64,000 nucleotides of DNA from Altererythrobacter sp. XM-24bin4 (GCA_003149575.1 QCWG01000001.1:1928334-1992333), one strand, 5' to 3'; positions 48,483-58,854 are shown, numbered from the stretch's first letter. The notes: generated by a model from the letters alone, not told the origin. Numbers and translations are program-made.

Positions 48483-48741
48483 TTAGCGCTTAGACCTCTC
48501 GTACCAGAGGACGGGCTTGCGTTCCTCCCCGGCGCCAAGACTGGTCTTAATGATATGCTCCCCATTACGAAGTTTTAATCCACGTGTGCGGCGCACTTCG
48601 AGACTTGCGGAACTCCCGATCCCGAACCGAACCTGTGCGCTTTGCGAGCCGGAGTTCCTGACAACCGCGCGCAGTTCGCGCCAGCCGGCCTGGCCTTCAC
48701 CCGTTCTTTCGATCTCGCCTGTTCGACGACTATTTGCGCGC
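48483..48741 (-). pseudogene. Start-less coding-like frame between cckA and recA
   Basis: A frame ending TAA (48483-48485) encodes GQAGWRELRAVVRNSGSQSA, then RFGIGSSASLEVRRTRGLKL and ERKPVLWYERSKR, protein-like in composition. No ATG, GTG or TTG precedes it between the upstream TGA and a late GTG, and its 5' end overlaps the cckA stop. It may be the 3' end of a lost gene, or a reading frame fused to an upstream gene in relatives. I do not recognise a family. Confidence 0.35.
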
Positions 48742-51192
48742 GGACCCTCGCATCACATCGGCAACCTTGTCGCCGATCTGCTGCACGCTGAATGGCTTTG
48801 GCAGAAAATACATCTTCGGGATATCGATATCCTTGCGCAACTGCTCCTCGGCATAGCCCGACATGAACAGTACCGGCAGGTCCGGATGCGTTTCACGAAT
48901 GACGCGCGCCATAGTTGGCCCGTCCATCCCAGGCATCACAACGTCACTCACAATCACATCGAACTCGCCGCCTGATGTGATCGCAGAAAGGCCGACCTCG
49001 CCATCATCACATGCGGTCACATCATATCCGGCGCGCGTGAGCGCACGTTCCGCAACTGCGCGCACCATGTCTTCGTCTTCAACCAGCAGGATGCGGCCTC
49101 CGCCGGACCACTCGCTCGATGGAACTTCGACCGGAGCTTCTGGCGCAGGCGCCATGGGCCCTTCGTGCACTGGCAGGTACATTGTGAAGCGCGCGCCGAT
49201 CGTGCGCCCGCCAGTGCCTTTGACATTGTCCGCGAACAAAAACCCACCTGACTGCTTTACGATACCGTAAGCTGTCGAAAGCCCAAGCCCTGTGCCCTTG
49301 CCTTGCTCTTTGGTTGTAAAGAATGGCTCGAACAGCTTGGGCATCACCTCTTCCGGAATGCCGCCACCAGTGTCCTCAATAACCAGAACGGTATAGTTGG
49401 CCACGGGCAGGATTTCAGACCCCATCTGCTCGACCTCGCGCATGTTGACACGCTGCGTGGTCAGAGAGATTTTTCCAGTCCCTCCGCGGTGCATGTTGAT
49501 CGCATCGCGCGCATTCACCGCCAGATTCATGATCACTTGCTCAAGTTGCTGCGGGTCAGCCCGCACCACACCCAGATCGCGGTCATGTTTGATGCTATAC
49601 TTGATCTTTTCGCCTAACAGCCGGGTGATCAGCGGACCAACTTCGCTCACCACATCGGGCAATTGCAGTATCTCGGGGCGAAGGGTTTGTTGGCGAGAGA
49701 AGGCGAGCAACTGGCGCGTCAGGGAAGCTGCACGGTTGGAGTTTTGCTGGATCTGCTGGATATCATCATAATCGCTGTCGCCGGGCGTGTGGCGGAGCAG
49801 CATCAGATCACAGGTACCAATGATTGCGGTGAGCACATTGTTAAAGTCGTGCGCAACGCCGCCAGCGAGCTGACCCACGGCTTGCATCTTTGTCGCTTGT
49901 GCGACTTGCCGCTTGAGCTGTGTTTCCTGACTGGAATCGGTCAGGCTAAGCAAGACTGATGCATTACCCATCCCCCGAACGCCAGCCAGTCCCAATGAGA
50001 CCGTATTATCAGGCGCGCTAGCGAGCCTGATTGCCATGTTCCCACTAGTTGATGGGCCTCGCCCATGGCGGCGCACCGCATCAGACAATGCCGCTTTGTC
50101 ATCACGCACAACCAGATCGGTCGGGAATGCGGGTAGTCCCAGTTCATCGCGGTTGACGGCCCTTAGGAATGCCTGATTGCCGAACAAGAAACGGCCATCT
50201 CGATCCGTCATCGCCAAGCCAAGCGGCAATTGCCCAAGCAACCTTTCCAACTGGGCTGTACCTTGGGAAGAATTTTCCCATCCGCCGCCAATCCCGACTC
50301 CTGCATCGATGAGTAGCATCAGCGAAGGTACTTCGTCAGGACCTAGGGCTCGCTCGTCATTGGGATCATCCAGCGGAATATGAATGAGCGTCTGCGGCGT
50401 GCCGCTTCGTCCCTCTCGAGAGAAGAATATCCGGTCTCGATCATCCGAGCGCAGGAACGAAACGAAGTCTTGTCCAGCCAACGTAGTCTTCTCGTCCCCG
50501 GCGGCGCGGCGTGCAAAGCCGGCACTTGCATTTTTGATCGTCCCGTCGGGCGCGGTGATCGCCGCTTCAATCCCGGCCTTTGCCAGCATTCGCCCGAACG
50601 CACCGGTTACGTCATAACTTGCCAGCGGGTCGGCAATTTCGGTCTCGATCTTTCGGAAACGCCAAATCAGATGATCATCGCCGCGACCGACGCGTTGGGC
50701 TGTCACTTTCCATTGGCGTTCGATATCCAGCCCTTCCAGCCGATCCGAATGGGCAGATCCATCGCGCCATGCTTGACGGATCAAACGCAGCATTTCCTCT
50801 TGACTTGCACGTGTCAGAGCAAGGTTTGGTGGCGCTGAATCCAACCCGAACCATTCGATGTAAGCCGAATTGGCACAAGTAAGACGATTGGCGCGGTCTG
50901 TTATCGCAACAGCTTCGCCTGGCTGTTCAATAGCAGCGACGGTGACGGACCAGTCGGGAATCCCAAGCGCTTCAGTTTCGGGCGCAGCTTGCATCCTCTG
51001 AAAGGCCAAACCGCCGGCAAGCAGGACGGCAAGCCCCAGCGCATAGGCCAGAACCAACAGTACTTCGCCCGTTGCGAACCATAGTACGGCAGTGCTCGCG
51101 ATGAGCGCGAGAGTCAGGCCCAAGAAGAGCTTCAAACGCTGATCTCCGACCTGTTTCGAAAGCGCCCCCCGCGCGCCCTCCAGATATGTCAT
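48730..51192 (-). CDS. cckA: Hybrid sensor histidine kinase CckA
   Basis: 820 residues from the ATG at 51192. Two N-terminal membrane helices (LFLGLTLALIASTAVLWF, VLAYALGLAVLLAGGLAF), then PAS-like domains, the H-box KMQAVGQLAGGVAHDFNN, the ATPase boxes (QVIMNLAVNARDAI, GKGTGLGLSTAYGIVKQSGG) and a C-terminal receiver (RILLVEDEDMVRAVAERALT, VSDVVMPGMDGPTMAR). The AVGQLAGGVAHDFNN and LLAFSRQQTLRPE strings are strong CckA signatures. CckA controls CtrA and CpdR via ChpT in the Caulobacter cell-cycle pathway. It overlaps the DUF2062 gene by ATGA. Confidence 0.92.
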   Translation of the reverse strand: MTYLEGARGALSKQVGDQRLKLFLGLTLALIASTAVLWFATGEVLLVLAYALGLAVLLAGGLAFQRMQAAPETEALGIPDWSVTVAAIEQPGEAVAITDRANRLTCANSAYIEWFGLDSAPPNLALTRASQEEMLRLIRQAWRDGSAHSDRLEGLDIERQWKVTAQRVGRGDDHLIWRFRKIETEIADPLASYDVTGAFGRMLAKAGIEAAITAPDGTIKNASAGFARRAAGDEKTTLAGQDFVSFLRSDDRDRIFFSREGRSGTPQTLIHIPLDDPNDERALGPDEVPSLMLLIDAGVGIGGGWENSSQGTAQLERLLGQLPLGLAMTDRDGRFLFGNQAFLRAVNRDELGLPAFPTDLVVRDDKAALSDAVRRHGRGPSTSGNMAIRLASAPDNTVSLGLAGVRGMGNASVLLSLTDSSQETQLKRQVAQATKMQAVGQLAGGVAHDFNNVLTAIIGTCDLMLLRHTPGDSDYDDIQQIQQNSNRAASLTRQLLAFSRQQTLRPEILQLPDVVSEVGPLITRLLGEKIKYSIKHDRDLGVVRADPQQLEQVIMNLAVNARDAINMHRGGTGKISLTTQRVNMREVEQMGSEILPVANYTVLVIEDTGGGIPEEVMPKLFEPFFTTKEQGKGTGLGLSTAYGIVKQSGGFLFADNVKGTGGRTIGARFTMYLPVHEGPMAPAPEAPVEVPSSEWSGGGRILLVEDEDMVRAVAERALTRAGYDVTACDDGEVGLSAITSGGEFDVIVSDVVMPGMDGPTMARVIRETHPDLPVLFMSGYAEEQLRKDIDIPKMYFLPKPFSVQQIGDKVADVMRGSARK

Positions 51193-51776
51193 CACTGTTG
51201 CGCTCCCAGTCGCTCATCCAGCCGTGCTTCCATCCGGCGCAATCGCTTCGTGCGACGGCGCGCAACCATCACGCGCCAAGTGCGGCCTGCGATCAGGTAA
51301 CCCATCGCAGCCGACACGACTGCAAGCACCACAAATCCGAATGCCGTTACACCCGCGAGCTGCCAGAACTCCGCAAGCCATGCGAACTGGTCGGCGGCCA
51401 TACCTTCGGTTGCAACCCCGGTAGTCGCAGCATCAATCGCGAGCGTAAAATTGCCAACCCGATTGGCAATTACCAGCCAGAACGGGAGAGTGAACGGGTT
51501 CGTGACAAATGTGACCGCGGCCGCAAGCGGCATGTTTGCTCTGAAAGGCAACGCCAGAAATGCAGCCAGGAAGATTTGTCCGATGGGCACGATAAATGCG
51601 GCAAACAGCCCAAGCGCGACGCCGCGCGGCACAGAACGGCGCGTAAAGCGCCACAACTCAGGCGACAAAAACCGATGCGCTATGGGAGCCAGATAGCGAT
51701 TGCTGGCCAATTCTTCCCGATCTGGGAAGTGTGACTTCAGCTTATCTGCCAACCAGGTTTTTGAACGTGTCGCCAT
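51192..51776 (-). CDS. DUF2062 membrane protein
   Basis: 194 residues. The DUF2062 pattern FTRRSVPRGVALGLFAAFIV, PIGQIFLAAFLALPFRANMP and FVTNPFTLPFWLVIANRVG is clear, with two or three further helices and a basic C-terminus (RRRTKRLRRMEARLDERL). Function unknown. Its stop overlaps the cckA start, so it is coupled to cckA; this adjacency is common in alphaproteobacteria by my recollection. Confidence 0.85.
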   Translation of the reverse strand: MATRSKTWLADKLKSHFPDREELASNRYLAPIAHRFLSPELWRFTRRSVPRGVALGLFAAFIVPIGQIFLAAFLALPFRANMPLAAAVTFVTNPFTLPFWLVIANRVGNFTLAIDAATTGVATEGMAADQFAWLAEFWQLAGVTAFGFVVLAVVSAAMGYLIAGRTWRVMVARRRTKRLRRMEARLDERLGAQQ

Positions 51777-51928
51777 TTCGATTCCGTGTTCGCCTTGCGC
51801 TTCTGAACGCGTGTCCGCAAGTGCAGCGAGCCACGTAATTCGGCAAAGCGTTTACTCTTGTCGATATGGGTAGCAGAAACAGTCTGACAATATTGTGAAT
51901 TCGCGACAGAACGCGCTTAGCTGTCTGC

Positions 51929-52411
51929 TCAGCCTTTTTCGCGCATCAATCGCGCCTTGTCGCGTTTCCAATCGCGGTCCTTGATATAGTCACGCTTGTC
52001 TTGCGCCTTGCGCCCTTTGCCCAGCGCCAGCTCTAGCTTCGCGCGGCCGGTCTTGTTGAAGTACATCGACATCGGGATCAATGTCATGCCCTTGCGTTCG
52101 ACCGCACCAAACAATTTGTTGATCTCACGCGCCGATAACAGCAGTTTTCGCGGACGCTTCGGCTCGTGGTTGAGGCGATTGCCGTGGCTGTATTCGGGAA
52201 TGTTGGCGTTGATCAGCCAAACCTCACCATCGCGAACCTCAGCGTAGCTCTCGGCGATCGTCGCCTGACCCGCACGCAGAGCCTTCACTTCCGTGCCTTG
52301 AAGCGCCAAACCGGCTTCAAACTTATCCTCGATGGCATAGTCAAACTTCGCGCGACGATTGTCAGCGACGATATTGTGCTTGTCGAAGGTTTCAGGTTTC
52401 GGGCGAGCCAT
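51929..52411 (-). CDS. smpB: SsrA-binding protein
   Basis: 160 residues from the ATG at 52411 ([20 protein letters not shown]). The OB-fold [40 protein letters not shown] and the C-terminal [20 protein letters not shown] are typical. SmpB with tmRNA rescues stalled ribosomes. No ssrA gene lies in the window. 51777-51928 upstream of the DUF2062 gene holds nothing I recognise. Confidence 0.96.
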   Translation of the reverse strand: MARPKPETFDKHNIVADNRRAKFDYAIEDKFEAGLALQGTEVKALRAGQATIAESYAEVRDGEVWLINANIPEYSHGNRLNHEPKRPRKLLLSAREINKLFGAVERKGMTLIPMSMYFNKTGRAKLELALGKGRKAQDKRDYIKDRDWKRDKARLMREKG

Positions 52412-52526
52412 GGTGACGCCCATGTAGGCATTTGTGAGCAAATGCGAAAGGGTTGAGAGACAACCGATTATTCTTGCTTTGACGCGGGCTTCAGGGAAAG
52501 CGCTGCAAGAGAGGAGTCGACGGGTA

Positions 52527-53597
52527 ATGGGCGAAGCAGAGCAGAACGAGTTCGAGATTGGCGGGCATCATGTCCCGGCATGTAGCTCCTCTGACATTTC
52601 CATACCGATCACTACCTTGGCGACTGGATATTCATCGATGTTGTCCGTTCGCGTTTTTCATGGTGCGGAGCCTGGTCCGACCGTATTCGTCAGCGGCGCT
52701 GTTCATGGTGACGAGATTGTCGGCACGGCTGTGATCCAGCATCTGGCGCAACAGATTGATCCCAGCAGGCTTTCCGGAACCGTTCTGCTCGTGCCGGTCA
52801 CGAATATCTTCGGGTTTCTCAATCGGTCACGCTACCTGCCTGACAGGCGCGATCTCAACCGCTCGTTCCCGGGCAGCGTAAGCGGCTCGCTCGCTTCGCA
52901 GTTGGCTCAGGTTTTCTTCTCGGAAGTGGTACAACGCGCATCGCTCGGGATCGACATACATACCGCCGCTGTACACCGGTATAATCTGCCACAGATCCGT
53001 ATCGACAAAGGAAACCCCCGCCTGGTCAAGCTGGCGATGGCATTTGGTGCGCCGGTGATCATCGAGAGCCCATTGCGCGAAGGTTCCTTGCGATCCAAAG
53101 CCAAGGAAGAAGGCGTGGATATGCTTCTACTTGAGGCGGGTGAAGCGCTGAGGTTTGACAATCTATCAATCGAAACGGGGGTAGCCGGAGTTTTGAGAGT
53201 TCTGGCACATCTGGGAATGATCGACGCCGATGATGGGCTCGCAGGGGTCAGTGTGCCCGCCCGTTCGAACAAGTCCACCTGGGTCCGGTCGACACGCGGC
53301 GGCGTAGCGCATCCCGCGAAAACTTCAGGCGATCCGGTGCGCAAGGGGGACTTGCTCGCAACTGTCGCAGGGCTGTTGGGAGAAGAACCAGAGGCCGTCA
53401 TAAGTCCAATCGACGGAATCATTATCGGACACGCGACTCTGCCAGTGGTGCATCAGGGAGACGCGCTGTTCCATATCGCAGAAGTGTCCCACCCGGAGCA
53501 AGTCGGTGCTCAGATAGACTCGATTAAAGAAGCGATCCGCGCGAGCGAACCGGAAGGTCTGGCTGAAGTTCTGCTCGACGAAGACGAAGTGCTCTAG
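52527..53597 (+). CDS. Succinylglutamate desuccinylase / aspartoacylase-family protein
   Basis: 356 residues from the ATG at 52527, with GAGAGGAG 5' of it; the upstream GTG at 52434 is less likely. The zinc ligands are in [18 protein letters not shown] and [19 protein letters not shown], and [20 protein letters not shown] is the family motif. A beta-sandwich C-terminus follows. The family deacylates or deacetylates amino acids; substrate unknown. Its CTAG stop overlaps the dapA stop on the other strand. Confidence 0.83.
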   Translation: MGEAEQNEFEIGGHHVPACSSSDISIPITTLATGYSSMLSVRVFHGAEPGPTVFVSGAVHGDEIVGTAVIQHLAQQIDPSRLSGTVLLVPVTNIFGFLNRSRYLPDRRDLNRSFPGSVSGSLASQLAQVFFSEVVQRASLGIDIHTAAVHRYNLPQIRIDKGNPRLVKLAMAFGAPVIIESPLREGSLRSKAKEEGVDMLLLEAGEALRFDNLSIETGVAGVLRVLAHLGMIDADDGLAGVSVPARSNKSTWVRSTRGGVAHPAKTSGDPVRKGDLLATVAGLLGEEPEAVISPIDGIIIGHATLPVVHQGDALFHIAEVSHPEQVGAQIDSIKEAIRASEPEGLAEVLLDEDEVL

Positions 53598-54475
53598 ATC
53601 AATCCGGCGATTTCCAGCGCTTCATCGACCTGCCGCTTGGCCTCATCCGAGCATTCCACCAATGGCAGGCGCACGGTCGGCTCAACCCAGTCGTGCACGC
53701 GGCTGAGCGCATACTTCACTGGCGCCGGCGAAGCATCGCTGAACATTGCATAATGCAGCGGGAACAGCTTGTCGTTCAGCTCGCGCGCGCGCTTCAATTC
53801 ATTGGCTGCAATCGCTTCATGAAACTCCACGCACAGCGCCGGGGCAACATTGGCGGTCACCGAAATCGCACCTTTGCCGCCAGCAGCCGAATGCGGCAGC
53901 CACAGTTCGTCATTGCCTGAAAGCTGACAGAATTCGCGCCCGATGCCCATGCGGTGATCAGCGACTCGCGACAGGTCTCCACTCGCATCCTTGATCGCCA
54001 CGATCCGCTCCGGGTATTTACGCACCAGTTCGACCACCGTTTCATCTTCGATATCTGTCACGGTGCGGCCCGGCACATTGTAAAGAACAATCGGCAAGTC
54101 GCTGTTTTCCGAAAGAAAGCTGAAATGGGCAATCAGCCCGCGTTGGCTCGGGCGATTATAGTAAGGCGCAACGCAAAGCCCCGCGGCAGCGCCGGCCTTC
54201 TTGGAAAAATTCATATGCAGCAACGCGTTGCGCGTATCATTCGATCCACAGCCGGCGATAATCGGAACACGGCCCGCTGCTTGCTCTATGCAAACTTCGA
54301 TCACCCGGTGATGCTCTGCATTCGAAAGAGTCGATGCTTCACCGGTTGTTCCGCATGGCACCAATGCCGAGCTGCCCTGCTCGATTTGCCAATCGACCAG
54401 GCGGCGAAAGGCCCCTTCATCAAATTGTCCACCGCGAAATGGTGTAACCAGAGCCGGTATTGAGCCAGAGAACAT
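53594..54475 (-). CDS. dapA: 4-hydroxy-tetrahydrodipicolinate synthase
   Basis: 293 residues from the ATG at 54475 (MFSGSIPALVTPFRGGQFDE). LVPCGTTGEASTLSNAEHHR, the Tyr in VLYNVPGRT and the Schiff-base Lys in ERIVAIKDASGDLSRV are intact. DapA starts the diaminopimelate and lysine branch. It diverges from the slt gene, 104 bases away. Confidence 0.96.
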   Translation of the reverse strand: MFSGSIPALVTPFRGGQFDEGAFRRLVDWQIEQGSSALVPCGTTGEASTLSNAEHHRVIEVCIEQAAGRVPIIAGCGSNDTRNALLHMNFSKKAGAAAGLCVAPYYNRPSQRGLIAHFSFLSENSDLPIVLYNVPGRTVTDIEDETVVELVRKYPERIVAIKDASGDLSRVADHRMGIGREFCQLSGNDELWLPHSAAGGKGAISVTANVAPALCVEFHEAIAANELKRARELNDKLFPLHYAMFSDASPAPVKYALSRVHDWVEPTVRLPLVECSDEAKRQVDEALEIAGLI

Positions 54476-54578
54476 TGATTTCAGACCTTTCTTGATGGCA
54501 TAATGCAATTGAGGGGAAATCTTAGCGCCGTGAGCTTTTCCAAGCCGTTCACAGCCTGATAAGGAGCGCACTGGCAAG

Positions 54579-56570
54579 ATGTCCAGCATGCAAAACACCT
54601 CGAGCCGAAAATTCGGTATGAAATACCTTGTCGCGACAGTCCTTCTCGGCACGACCGGGCTGGCCATGGGGGCGCCTGCAGCAACGCAGAACGCCAGTGC
54701 ATCAGACATGGCACGCGCGCAAATGGTGGCGCAGCAGCCAACCCGCATGGAGCAAGTCATCAACCGTTGGGAATATCTCAACGAGAATGATGATCTGGAT
54801 TTTGATGCCTATTCCGGCTTCCTGCTTGCCTATCCCGATTTTCCGCGCACAGCCCGCTTGCAAATACGCGCCGAGAATGTGCTGGACAGCACAGCCGCGT
54901 CTTCGGAACAGCTGGTCGCCTATTTCGATGCGCACCCACCGCTAACCAATACCGGGCGTGCGCGCTACGCTCTGGCGCTCAACACTCTACGACGCCCTGA
55001 AGCCGCCGAAATGGCGCGTACTGCCTGGCGCGGTGGGCCAATGAAGGAAACCACCGAAGTCTACCTTCTCGGCCTGTTTGCAGGGCAATTTACACAGGCC
55101 GACAATGACGCTCGGATGGAAGCGTTGCTGTGGGAAGGTGATGCTGATGGCGCAGTTCGCCATATGCTCATGACGTCTCTCGACAAGCGTGACCTGTTTG
55201 GCAAACGCCTCGCCCTGGTGCAGGATAAACTTCCGCAAGACGAAGGGCTGGCAATTCCGCGCACCGCGCTCGACAATCCGGGCACGGTGTACAACCTTGT
55301 ACGCTACTACCGTGAAAACCGGCAGATGAACCAGGCGATCAATATTCTGACTAATCGCCCGCAAGCGACTTCATTGCCGTTTGAAGAATCTGACATGATC
55401 AATGAGATGCTGATTGCTGCAAAGGGCGCCGGTGCACGCCGTGCGGTCCAGATTGCCGCATCGGCGGATGACCTTTTTGCCCCAAACACCGACATTAGCG
55501 AGGGGTCGTTCCGTCTTCGTGACAAATACACCGATCTTATGTGGCTGGGTGGCACACAAGCTCTGTGGGATTTGGGTGACGGCGCAGCCGCTGCCCCTCT
55601 GTTCTATCGTTATGGCGCAGCAGCAAAGACTCCGCTGACGCGGGCCAAGGGATTCTACTGGGCGGGCAGAGCGTCGAGCCAGGCAGGCAACGCAGGCGAA
55701 GCAACCCGCTACTACGAAATGGCCGGGCAATATGCCGATCAGTATTATGGCCAGCTTGCGCTGAGCGCTTTGAACAAGCCGGTGCCAGAATTCGCGCAGC
55801 TTCCCGAACTTGAAGTCAGCGACGAGCAGCGCCGTGAGTTTCGTGCGAAACCGCTTGCGCAGGCGCTGCGTACACTTGCTTCCTCACGCCGCGACTGGCG
55901 CACGGAACGCGCATTCTTTGAAGCGCTGGCCGACAAGGCGAGAACTCCCGAAGATATGGTCTTGCTGTCCGAGCTATCGCAAGAGCTGTTGATGGATGAA
56001 TTCGCGGTCGTGGCTGGCGCAACAGCGCCGGAGCATGGCCTGACAGGGTTTGAAAGGTTCGCGCATCCGACAGTACGCGTGCCATCAACTTCAAACTGGA
56101 CCATGGCACATGCGATCATGCGCCAGGAAAGTGAGTTCGACCAGAACCGCGTCAGCCATGCCGGCGCACGCGGGATGATGCAGCTGATGCCGGGCACCGC
56201 GCGTGAGCAGGCGGGCAAGCTGGGCGTCAATTACATGTCAGCCAGCCTGACCGATGACACACAATACAACATTCGCCTGGGCGATGCATATTTCCGCCGG
56301 ATGCTGGACTATTACGGCGGGTCATACCCGCTTGCGCTGGGTGCCTACAACGCGGGCCCGGGTCGCGTAAACCAGTGGCTGCGCCTGAACGGTGATCCGC
56401 GGACCGGGGCTATCGATTACGTCACCTGGATCGAGAAGATCCCGGCCAATTTCGAGACACGCTATTACATTATGCGCGTTCTCGGTAACGCAGTGGCATA
56501 TGACAATATGCACCCCGATCGCGCGCCTGGCGGCCAACCGCGGCACATCGATTACTTCCTTCGTAGCTAG
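54579..56570 (+). CDS. slt: Soluble lytic murein transglycosylase
   Basis: 663 residues with a signal peptide (FGMKYLVATVLLGTTGLAMG). The alpha-superhelical N-terminal part is followed by the SLT domain: catalytic Glu in MAHAIMRQESEFDQNRVSHA, GARGMMQLMPGTAREQAGKL, and YPLALGAYNAGPGRVNQWL. It cleaves glycan strands to anhydro-muropeptides, the substrate class of AmpG (24.0-25.7 kb). GreB follows after 6 bases. Confidence 0.93.
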   Translation: MSSMQNTSSRKFGMKYLVATVLLGTTGLAMGAPAATQNASASDMARAQMVAQQPTRMEQVINRWEYLNENDDLDFDAYSGFLLAYPDFPRTARLQIRAENVLDSTAASSEQLVAYFDAHPPLTNTGRARYALALNTLRRPEAAEMARTAWRGGPMKETTEVYLLGLFAGQFTQADNDARMEALLWEGDADGAVRHMLMTSLDKRDLFGKRLALVQDKLPQDEGLAIPRTALDNPGTVYNLVRYYRENRQMNQAINILTNRPQATSLPFEESDMINEMLIAAKGAGARRAVQIAASADDLFAPNTDISEGSFRLRDKYTDLMWLGGTQALWDLGDGAAAAPLFYRYGAAAKTPLTRAKGFYWAGRASSQAGNAGEATRYYEMAGQYADQYYGQLALSALNKPVPEFAQLPELEVSDEQRREFRAKPLAQALRTLASSRRDWRTERAFFEALADKARTPEDMVLLSELSQELLMDEFAVVAGATAPEHGLTGFERFAHPTVRVPSTSNWTMAHAIMRQESEFDQNRVSHAGARGMMQLMPGTAREQAGKLGVNYMSASLTDDTQYNIRLGDAYFRRMLDYYGGSYPLALGAYNAGPGRVNQWLRLNGDPRTGAIDYVTWIEKIPANFETRYYIMRVLGNAVAYDNMHPDRAPGGQPRHIDYFLRS

Positions 56571-56576
56571 CGACTG

Positions 56577-57056
56577 ATGAAACCAATCGGTGATCCGATC
56601 ACGCCGTCAGGGATGGCGGCGCTAAAAGAGCGATATCACCATCTGCTGGGGACTGAACGCCCTGAAATCGCAGAGATCGTCAGCTGGGCGGCGGGCAATG
56701 GTGACCGCAGCGAAAACGGCGATTATCTCTATGGCCGCAAACGCATGCGCGAGATCGACCGCGAACTGAGCCATCTCTCGCGCCGTATGAAAAAGCTGCG
56801 TGTTGTCGATCCCAGCGAGCAACCCGATCAATCGCGGGTGTTTTTTGGTGCCACTGTCGAGCTGGCCGATGAAAACGACAATCACAAAACCGTTACACTG
56901 GTCGGCGATGACGAGCAGGATGCGGGCAATGGCCGGATTGGCTGGAATTCGCCCATGGCCAAGGCCTTGCGCGGCGCATCAATCGGGGATTTGCGAACAG
57001 TCAGGCTTCCCACTGGGCTGAAGGAATGGGAAGTATTGGCGATTAGCTATGATTAG
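56577..57056 (+). CDS. greB: Transcription elongation factor GreB
   Basis: 159 residues. ITPSGMAALKERYHHLLGTE, IVSWAAGNGDRSENGDYLYG and the FKBP-like C-terminus (VTLVGDDEQDAGNGRIGWNS) are the GreB pattern, with the Asp/Glu coiled-coil tip. GreB stimulates cleavage of backtracked RNA in RNA polymerase. It overlaps the next gene by 8 bases. Confidence 0.93.
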   Translation: MKPIGDPITPSGMAALKERYHHLLGTERPEIAEIVSWAAGNGDRSENGDYLYGRKRMREIDRELSHLSRRMKKLRVVDPSEQPDQSRVFFGATVELADENDNHKTVTLVGDDEQDAGNGRIGWNSPMAKALRGASIGDLRTVRLPTGLKEWEVLAISYD

Positions 57057-57573
57057 ATCGCTCTCTCCTGTTCTGGCCATTCTGGCCGTTGCCTCGCCGT
57101 TCGCAGCCAAAGACAGCCTCGGCGTGTTTTCTGATTGGGCAGCGTTTCGCGATCTCGAGGCACCAAGATGCTATGCGATCACCGCAGCCGAACCGGTTGG
57201 CCCACGTACAGATGCCGCGCGCGACTATGAGCCCTATGCAAGTGTCGGCACCTGGCCCCTGCGCAAGGTCCGCAATCAACTGCATTTGCGGCTATCTCGC
57301 GAGATGACGCAGGGCGCTTCGATCAGCCTGCGCGTCGGCGGGCGCAGCTTCGCTTTGACCGGCGGTGGCGGCGATGCATGGGCCGCAGATCAAGCAATGG
57401 ATGCGGCGATCATTGCTGCCATGCGTTCCGCCGACACCATGCGCGTTACGTCGACTTCCAAGTCAGGCCGGCGTTTCACAGACACCTATCAGCTGTCTGG
57501 CGCAGCGACCGCAATTGATGCCGCCACGCTAGGCTGCGCGCCTGCGGCCTTGAACGAAGCGCGCCGCAGCTAG
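57049..57573 (+). CDS. Secreted protein of unknown function, weakly IalB-like
   Basis: 174 residues with a signal peptide (MIRSLSPVLAILAVASPFAA). DSLGVFSDWAAFRDLEAPRC and a later Cys give a motif resembling IalB-type proteins, in which conserved cysteines form a disulphide; the match is weak. The C-terminal half (FALTGGGGDAWAADQAMDAA, TDTYQLSGAATAIDAATLGC) is not recognised. It overlaps greB and precedes rlmN by 36 bases. Confidence 0.6.
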   Translation: MIRSLSPVLAILAVASPFAAKDSLGVFSDWAAFRDLEAPRCYAITAAEPVGPRTDAARDYEPYASVGTWPLRKVRNQLHLRLSREMTQGASISLRVGGRSFALTGGGGDAWAADQAMDAAIIAAMRSADTMRVTSTSKSGRRFTDTYQLSGAATAIDAATLGCAPAALNEARRS

Positions 57574-57609
57574 CCAAACGGTCAAACCAGCCCTATATGC
57601 GCGGCCTCC

Positions 57610-58854
57610 ATGGCAGACACTGCACTCATGAGTATACCGGGACAGATTGATCCCGTGCCCGCGCCGCGTGACGTCACGCCGCGCGCCGACGGTCGTATCG
57701 ATCTGATGGGTTTGCCAAAAGAACGCATCCAGGAACTGTTCGCGGAAGCTGGCTTCGACGCCAAGCAGGCCAAACTGCGCAGCAAGCAGGTGTTCCACTG
57801 GATCTATCACCGCGGCGTTGGCGAGTTCGCGGATATGACTGATATCGCGAAAACCATGCGCCCGTGGCTAACAGAGCGGTTTGTGATCGCCCGACCCGAT
57901 GTGGTCGAGGCGCAGCATTCGACCGACGGAACGCGCAAATGGCTGCTCAAGACCGCTGATGGTCACGAATACGAAATGGTCTTCATCCCTGATGCCGATC
58001 GCGGAACTCTGTGTGTTTCCAGCCAGGTTGGCTGCACCTTGAATTGCACTTTCTGCCACACTGGTACGATGAAGTTGGTTCGCAATCTGACACCGGGCGA
58101 AATCGTAGGGCAAGTGATGCTCGCACGCGACGCGCTGGGGGAATGGCCCAAAGGCTCGATGGCCGGCCTTGATGGCGCTGAAGACAGCAGCGAATATCGC
58201 GCCGATGGCCGCCTGCTGACCAACATCGTGATGATGGGCATGGGCGAACCGCTGTATAATTTCGACAATGTCAAAGCTGCACTGAAGCTGGTGATGGATG
58301 GCGCAGGTCTTGCGCTGTCACGCCGGCGGATCACGCTTTCCACAAGCGGTGTTGTGCCGATGATGGAGAAGTGCGGCGAAGAGATCGGCGTGAACCTGGC
58401 GGTTTCACTCCACGCGGTGACCAAGGAAATTCGCGACGAAATCGTGCCGCTCAACAAGAAATACGGCATTGAAGAGCTGCTCGCGGCTTGTGCCGCCTAT
58501 CCGGGTGCCAGCAATGCACGCCGGATTACATTCGAATATGTGATGCTGAAGGACAAGAATGACAGCGACGAGCACGCGCATGAGCTCGTCCGGCTGATCA
58601 AGGAATATGATCTTCCCGCCAAAGTGAACCTGATCCCGTTCAATCCATGGCCGGGATCAGCCTATGAATGCTCTACGCCGGAACGGATCAAGAGCTTCTC
58701 CAACATCGTGTTCGAGGCCGGGATCAGCGCGCCAGTGCGCACACCGCGTGGCCGCGATATCGATGCGGCCTGCGGTCAGCTCAAAACGGCTGCGGAAAAG
58801 AAGAGCCGCGCCGAGCGTGACCGCGAAGCTGCCGCGGCCGCTGCGCAAGCGTGA
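57610..58854 (+). CDS. rlmN: 23S rRNA (adenine-2503-C2)-methyltransferase, radical SAM
   Basis: 414 residues. The radical SAM Cx3Cx2C motif is [11 protein letters not shown], preceded by [29 protein letters not shown] and [20 protein letters not shown], and the C-terminal catalytic Cys region ([18 protein letters not shown]) fit RlmN/Cfr. The enzyme methylates A2503 of 23S rRNA and also A37 of tRNAs. A second in-frame ATG lies at 57628. Confidence 0.95.
   Translation: MADTALMSIPGQIDPVPAPRDVTPRADGRIDLMGLPKERIQELFAEAGFDAKQAKLRSKQVFHWIYHRGVGEFADMTDIAKTMRPWLTERFVIARPDVVEAQHSTDGTRKWLLKTADGHEYEMVFIPDADRGTLCVSSQVGCTLNCTFCHTGTMKLVRNLTPGEIVGQVMLARDALGEWPKGSMAGLDGAEDSSEYRADGRLLTNIVMMGMGEPLYNFDNVKAALKLVMDGAGLALSRRRITLSTSGVVPMMEKCGEEIGVNLAVSLHAVTKEIRDEIVPLNKKYGIEELLAACAAYPGASNARRITFEYVMLKDKNDSDEHAHELVRLIKEYDLPAKVNLIPFNPWPGSAYECSTPERIKSFSNIVFEAGISAPVRTPRGRDIDAACGQLKTAAEKKSRAERDREAAAAAAQA

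Noticed and set aside
48517-48975. 152-codon plus-strand frame opposite the end of cckA
   Set aside because: It has no ribosome binding site and lies antisense to the CckA receiver domain.
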